From contig NZ_RZOY02000002.1 in the NCBI RefSeq assembly GCF_004022705.2, positions 287,758-351,757 on the forward strand: a stretch of DNA of 64,000 nucleotides. Direction: 5' to 3'. The translations under genes and the position numbers were made by a program. Source of the DNA: Mesorhizobium sp. M2D.F.Ca.ET.226.01.1.1 (GTDB lineage Bacteria > Pseudomonadota > Alphaproteobacteria > Rhizobiales > Rhizobiaceae). The first letter of the stretch is position 1, and each line of letters opens with the position of its first letter. The notes beneath the pieces were generated by a model. That model was not told the origin of the DNA. It made no database searches and saw only the letters and a list, made by a program, of their open reading frames with translations. Positions 61,428-64,000 of this stretch are shown piece by piece.

Positions 61428-62222
61428 ATGAGTTTGTCCGCAACCATCGCTCCGCATCTTCCGTTCCTGCGCCGCTTCTCGCGGGCGGTATCGGGATCGC
61501 AGGAGAGCGGTGACGCGCTGGTCGCCGCGATGCTGGAAGCCATCATCGCCGATACCAACATCTTCCCCGAAGCCTCCAGCGACCGCATCGCGCTGTACAA
61601 GGTTTTCGCCAGGCTGTTCACCTCCGTCGCCATCCGCGTGCCGCAGGAGCAGCCGCAGACCGCCTGGGAGCAACGGGCAGCCGCCAATCTGAATGCGATA
61701 GCACCTCGGCCCAGGCAGGCTTTCCTGCTGGTCGCAGTCGAGGGCTTCAGCGAGGGGGAGGCGGCAGAAGTCCTAGACGCCGACGAGGAGGAGTTCTCCC
61801 AGTTGCTCGCCCAGGCAAGCAACGAGATTTCGCGTCAGGTCGCGACCGACGTGTTGATCATCGAGGATGAGCCGCTGATTGCCATGGATATCGAGGAGAT
61901 GGTCGAAAGCCTTGGCCACCGCGTCGTCGGCACCGCGCGCACACATGCCGAGGCGGTGGCCTTGTTCGGCAAGACCCGGCCGAGAATGGTCCTGGCCGAT
62001 ATCCAGCTCGCCGACGGCAGCTCCGGCATCGAAGCAGTCAACGAGATCTTGTCCTCGACGCCGGTGCCGGTGATCTTCATCACCGCCTTCCCGGAACGCC
62101 TGCTCACTGGCGAGCGTCCGGAGCCGGCTTTCCTGGTCACCAAGCCCTTCAACCCCGACATGGTCAAGGCATTGATCAGCCAGGCCTTGTTCTTCGACCG
62201 GCAGGCCAAAGCCGCCGCCTGA
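61428..62222 (+). CDS. phyR: General stress response anti-anti-sigma regulator PhyR
   Basis: A 264-residue protein: N-terminal sigma-factor-like domain (about 1-130, with [28 protein letters not shown], an ECF region 4 mimic) and a C-terminal receiver ([15 protein letters not shown], phosphoacceptor Asp in [14 protein letters not shown], Lys in VTKPFNPDM). On phosphorylation the mimic binds NepR and frees EcfG. ATG 61428 follows GAGGGAGACG. It is divergent from nepR-ecfG as in other alphaproteobacteria. Confidence 0.95.
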   Translation: MSLSATIAPHLPFLRRFSRAVSGSQESGDALVAAMLEAIIADTNIFPEASSDRIALYKVFARLFTSVAIRVPQEQPQTAWEQRAAANLNAIAPRPRQAFLLVAVEGFSEGEAAEVLDADEEEFSQLLAQASNEISRQVATDVLIIEDEPLIAMDIEEMVESLGHRVVGTARTHAEAVALFGKTRPRMVLADIQLADGSSGIEAVNEILSSTPVPVIFITAFPERLLTGERPEPAFLVTKPFNPDMVKALISQALFFDRQAKAAA

Positions 62223-62338
62223 TCCGGTCCAAGGCTCGGACCTTCGAGCGTCATGCGAGGCCTTCGGGCCTCGTGTGGCGCTTGTCCATTTGCGATCTGA
62301 AAAGCCTCTTCAAGGGGTCGTCTTTTTCGGAAAATGGT

Positions 62339-62363
62339 GGAACAAACGGCACCGAGCCGCGTT
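62339..62363 (+). promoter_or_regulatory. EcfG-type promoter of the DUF1328 gene
   Basis: GGAAC (62339-62343) and CGTT (62360-62363) with a 16-base spacer, 28 bases before the ATG. Confidence 0.8.
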
Positions 62364-62391
62364 CTTTTCCCGACATAAAAGGAGACTCATC

Positions 62392-62556
62392 ATGCTGTAC
62401 TGGGCGCTCGTATTTCTCGTAGTTGCGATCATCGCCGGCGCGCTTGGGTTCGGCGGCATAGCCGGTACATCGGCGGGCATCGCGCAGATTCTGTTCTTCA
62501 TCTTCCTCGCCTTCCTGGTGATTTCACTCATCGCAGGCCTCTTCAGGAGAGCCTGA
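62392..62556 (+). CDS. DUF1328 small membrane protein (YtjA-like)
   Basis: A 54-residue protein, [20 protein letters not shown] to the C-terminal RRA, with two membrane helices (about residues 4-24 and 29-50) and the [11 protein letters not shown] turn typical of DUF1328. ATG at 62392 follows AAAGGAGACTC. Function unknown; the family is often stress induced, which agrees with the EcfG promoter just upstream. It is followed by a terminator-like hairpin. Confidence 0.9.
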   Translation: MLYWALVFLVVAIIAGALGFGGIAGTSAGIAQILFFIFLAFLVISLIAGLFRRA

Positions 62557-62598
62557 CCGCAACACTGGAAGCCGCACCCCTCAAACGGTTTCCAGCCA

Positions 62599-62645
62599 CC
62601 GCCGGACGGCGCCTCGAAAGAGCACTGTCCGGCGGACCGTTTTCT
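62599..62645 (+). terminator. Probable terminator after the DUF1328 gene
   Basis: CCGCCGGAC (62599-62607) pairs with GTCCGGCGG (62627-62635) over a 19-base loop, followed by ACCGTTTTCT. The T run is short, so termination may be partial. Confidence 0.5.
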
Positions 62646-62679
62646 GGGGAGCCCCGCAAATTCGGGGGGCATACCGCGC

Positions 62680-62704
62680 GGAACCAGTTGCGAATTGAGC
62701 CGTT
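62680..62704 (+). promoter_or_regulatory. EcfG-type promoter of the HWE kinase gene
   Basis: GGAAC (62680-62684) and CGTT (62701-62704) with a 16-base spacer, about 42 bases before the ATG at 62746. Confidence 0.8.
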
Positions 62705-62745
62705 CAAGGATCGGGTGCGGACAAGGACCGAGTGTGGGGATTCCG

Positions 62746-63777
62746 ATGCCTTCCGAAGGTCCCACGAAGGACAGGGCTGAAAAGCAGGACAGCGAAGTGA
62801 TCGCGATGCATCCGGCCGAGAGCGGGATGCAGCTGGGGCGGGCCCTACTTCATGCCCTGCACAATGCCGGAATTTCAGTTCTCTACCAGGATCGGCAGAT
62901 GAAAACGGTTTGGGCGCGCAATATGAGCGCGCCCTGGGCGTCTGAAACCGCCGATGGCAAGGATTTGCTTTCGCCGGCGCAGGCGGAGCGCATAAGGCTG
63001 GCCAAACTCAAGGTGATCGAATCCGGCGACGCGGACCAGCTCGAGCTCAGCATTCCGGGAGGCCAGGGCATACGCTGGTTTCAGCTATGGATCGATGCCG
63101 ACTGCGGCGAAGTCGGCGAAGTGATCGGCGTCGTCACCACCATGGTGGAGACGACGGAGCAGAAACGCCGCGAGCAGACGCTGAAGACATTGCTGCGCGA
63201 AGTCAGCCATCGATCGAAGAATCTGCTCGCCATCATCCAGAGCATCGCCACCCAGACGGGGCGCTATTCGGAGACGCTCGGCGAGTTCCTGGCGCGGTTT
63301 CGCGGCAGGCTGCAATCGCTCGCTTCCTCGCAGGACCTGGTCACATCCTCCAACTGGCGCGGCGCGGCTCTGCGGGAGCTCGTATCCGGCCAGGTCGGCC
63401 GCTACAGCAGCGATCTGGCGCAAAGCCTGCAATTCGGGGGCGAGAATCCATACCTCAATCCCAACGCCGCCCTGCATATCGGTCTGGCGATGCACGAGTT
63501 GGCCGTGAACTCCGTGAGCTATGGCGCGCTGTCGCGGCCGGACGGCCACGTCGAGGTGCGCGCAAGGCTGGAAGCTGAGAACGCAGCGCCGCCCAACCTT
63601 TTGCTGACCTGGACGGAAGCGGTCGGCGACGCGCCGCGCAACGCGAAGCGTTTTGGCAGCGTGGCGCTGGAGCGCGTCGTGCCGATGTCGCTCAATGGTT
63701 CCGCGACGCTCGAAATCGGCAAGGACCGCATGGAATACCGCCTCACCGTTCCGCACGGGAATTTCGAAACGGATTGA
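62746..63777 (+). CDS. HWE-family sensor histidine kinase (candidate PhyR kinase)
   Basis: A 343-residue soluble kinase: N-terminal PAS-like domain (about residues 25-135, ISVLYQDRQMKTVWARNMSA) and an HWE/HisKA_2-type core with phosphoacceptor His in REVSHRSKNLLAIIQSIATQ (about residue 159) and ATP-binding region HELAVNSVSYGAL. Such kinases phosphorylate PhyR or single-domain regulators in alphaproteobacterial stress pathways. ATG 62746 is chosen because its promoter ends at 62704. The PAS ligand is unknown. Confidence 0.88.
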   Translation: MPSEGPTKDRAEKQDSEVIAMHPAESGMQLGRALLHALHNAGISVLYQDRQMKTVWARNMSAPWASETADGKDLLSPAQAERIRLAKLKVIESGDADQLELSIPGGQGIRWFQLWIDADCGEVGEVIGVVTTMVETTEQKRREQTLKTLLREVSHRSKNLLAIIQSIATQTGRYSETLGEFLARFRGRLQSLASSQDLVTSSNWRGAALRELVSGQVGRYSSDLAQSLQFGGENPYLNPNAALHIGLAMHELAVNSVSYGALSRPDGHVEVRARLEAENAAPPNLLLTWTEAVGDAPRNAKRFGSVALERVVPMSLNGSATLEIGKDRMEYRLTVPHGNFETD

Positions 63778-63909
63778 TTGCGCTGCCGTTCCAGCCTTGC
63801 CGGCGAAAGCCCTTTACCGGCTGTTCACCATAAAGTTCGATCCTATGATCCCGGCTAACAATGCGCTGGAAACCCATCCGCGCCACGGCGCGCGATCTGG
63901 GAGACTGAA

Positions 63910-64000
63910 ATGACGGTTGCCGACATGAACAGGCTTGAGCAGGCCGCCCGCGTCTCGATGAGCGGGTTCCAGGATGCCGAATCGCCGCCGGCGCCACGAT
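63910..64000 (+). CDS. Start of an unidentified gene (3' end outside window)
   Basis: ATG at 63910 behind GGGAGACTGAA opens a frame that runs to the window end: MTVADMNRLEQAARVSMSGF and on. Thirty codons are too few to assign a family. No EcfG promoter was found in the 130 bases upstream. Confidence 0.55.
   Translation, partial: MTVADMNRLEQAARVSMSGFQDAESPPAPR

Overview
The window looks like chromosomal DNA of a high-GC alphaproteobacterium of the order Hyphomicrobiales, most like Mesorhizobium or a close relative. The reasons are the phyR-nepR-ecfG general stress locus with exact EcfG-type promoters, several rhizobial palindromic intergenic repeats, the aroK-aroB / xerD / accA housekeeping neighbourhood, and a PotABCD-like uptake and catabolic cluster of the kind rhizobia carry. 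This assignment is an inference from gene content; no 16S gene is present. There is no IS element, prophage or CRISPR array.

Layout. 0-12 kb is mostly housekeeping: the end of a SpoVR gene, aroK-aroB with a CBS-domain protein, xerD, accA, an L,D-transpeptidase, a TusA-like protein, a CobW GTPase, a D-Ala-D-Ala carboxypeptidase and an M20 amidohydrolase. tRNA-Arg(CCU) at 11.8 kb is followed by a low-GC, gene-poor 650 bp stretch. That stretch ends in a degenerate copy of the tRNA 3' end, a possible relic attachment site. 12.5-16.7 kb holds an ECF sigma/anti-sigma pair and a chromate-resistance pair (rhodanese-ChrB fusion and ChrA). 16.8-19.8 kb is a ketone-body/PHB-type module: bdhA divergent from an acetoacetate decarboxylase gene broken by two compensating frameshifts, then a patatin. 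20-27.7 kb has a membrane protein, a Pit phosphate transporter and a TetR-controlled RND efflux pair. 27.8-33.5 kb has a second L,D-transpeptidase, small membrane proteins and a two-component group that includes a regulator with a degenerate receiver.

33.9-49.8 kb is the most interesting metabolic block: a Rieske oxygenase, class III aminotransferase, PotBCA-like ABC transporter, FAD amine oxidase, two tandem binding proteins, a BetI-like TetR regulator, a methyltransferase, two PYROXD2-like FAD oxidoreductases, a GcvT-fold protein and an 84-residue protein of unknown function. A 16-bp palindrome (TTGAAYG...TTCAA type) occurs in the promoter region of every transcription unit of this block. 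A fourth close match lies between a sulfatase/phosphonate-monoester-hydrolase-like gene and a quinone-detoxification-like operon at 53.6 kb. The cluster reads as one regulon for uptake and stepwise demethylation, oxidation or transamination of an N-methylated or polyamine-like compound. The substrate is not identifiable from sequence.

55.3-64 kb is a general stress response island. phyR, nepR and ecfG are surrounded by a PRC-barrel protein, a diacylglycerol-kinase-like lipid kinase, YqjD/YqjE-like membrane proteins, a Crp/Fnr regulator, a FAT GUY-like single-domain response regulator, a DUF1328 protein and an HWE-type histidine kinase. Nine exact GGAAC-N16/17-CGTT promoters drive nearly every unit here.
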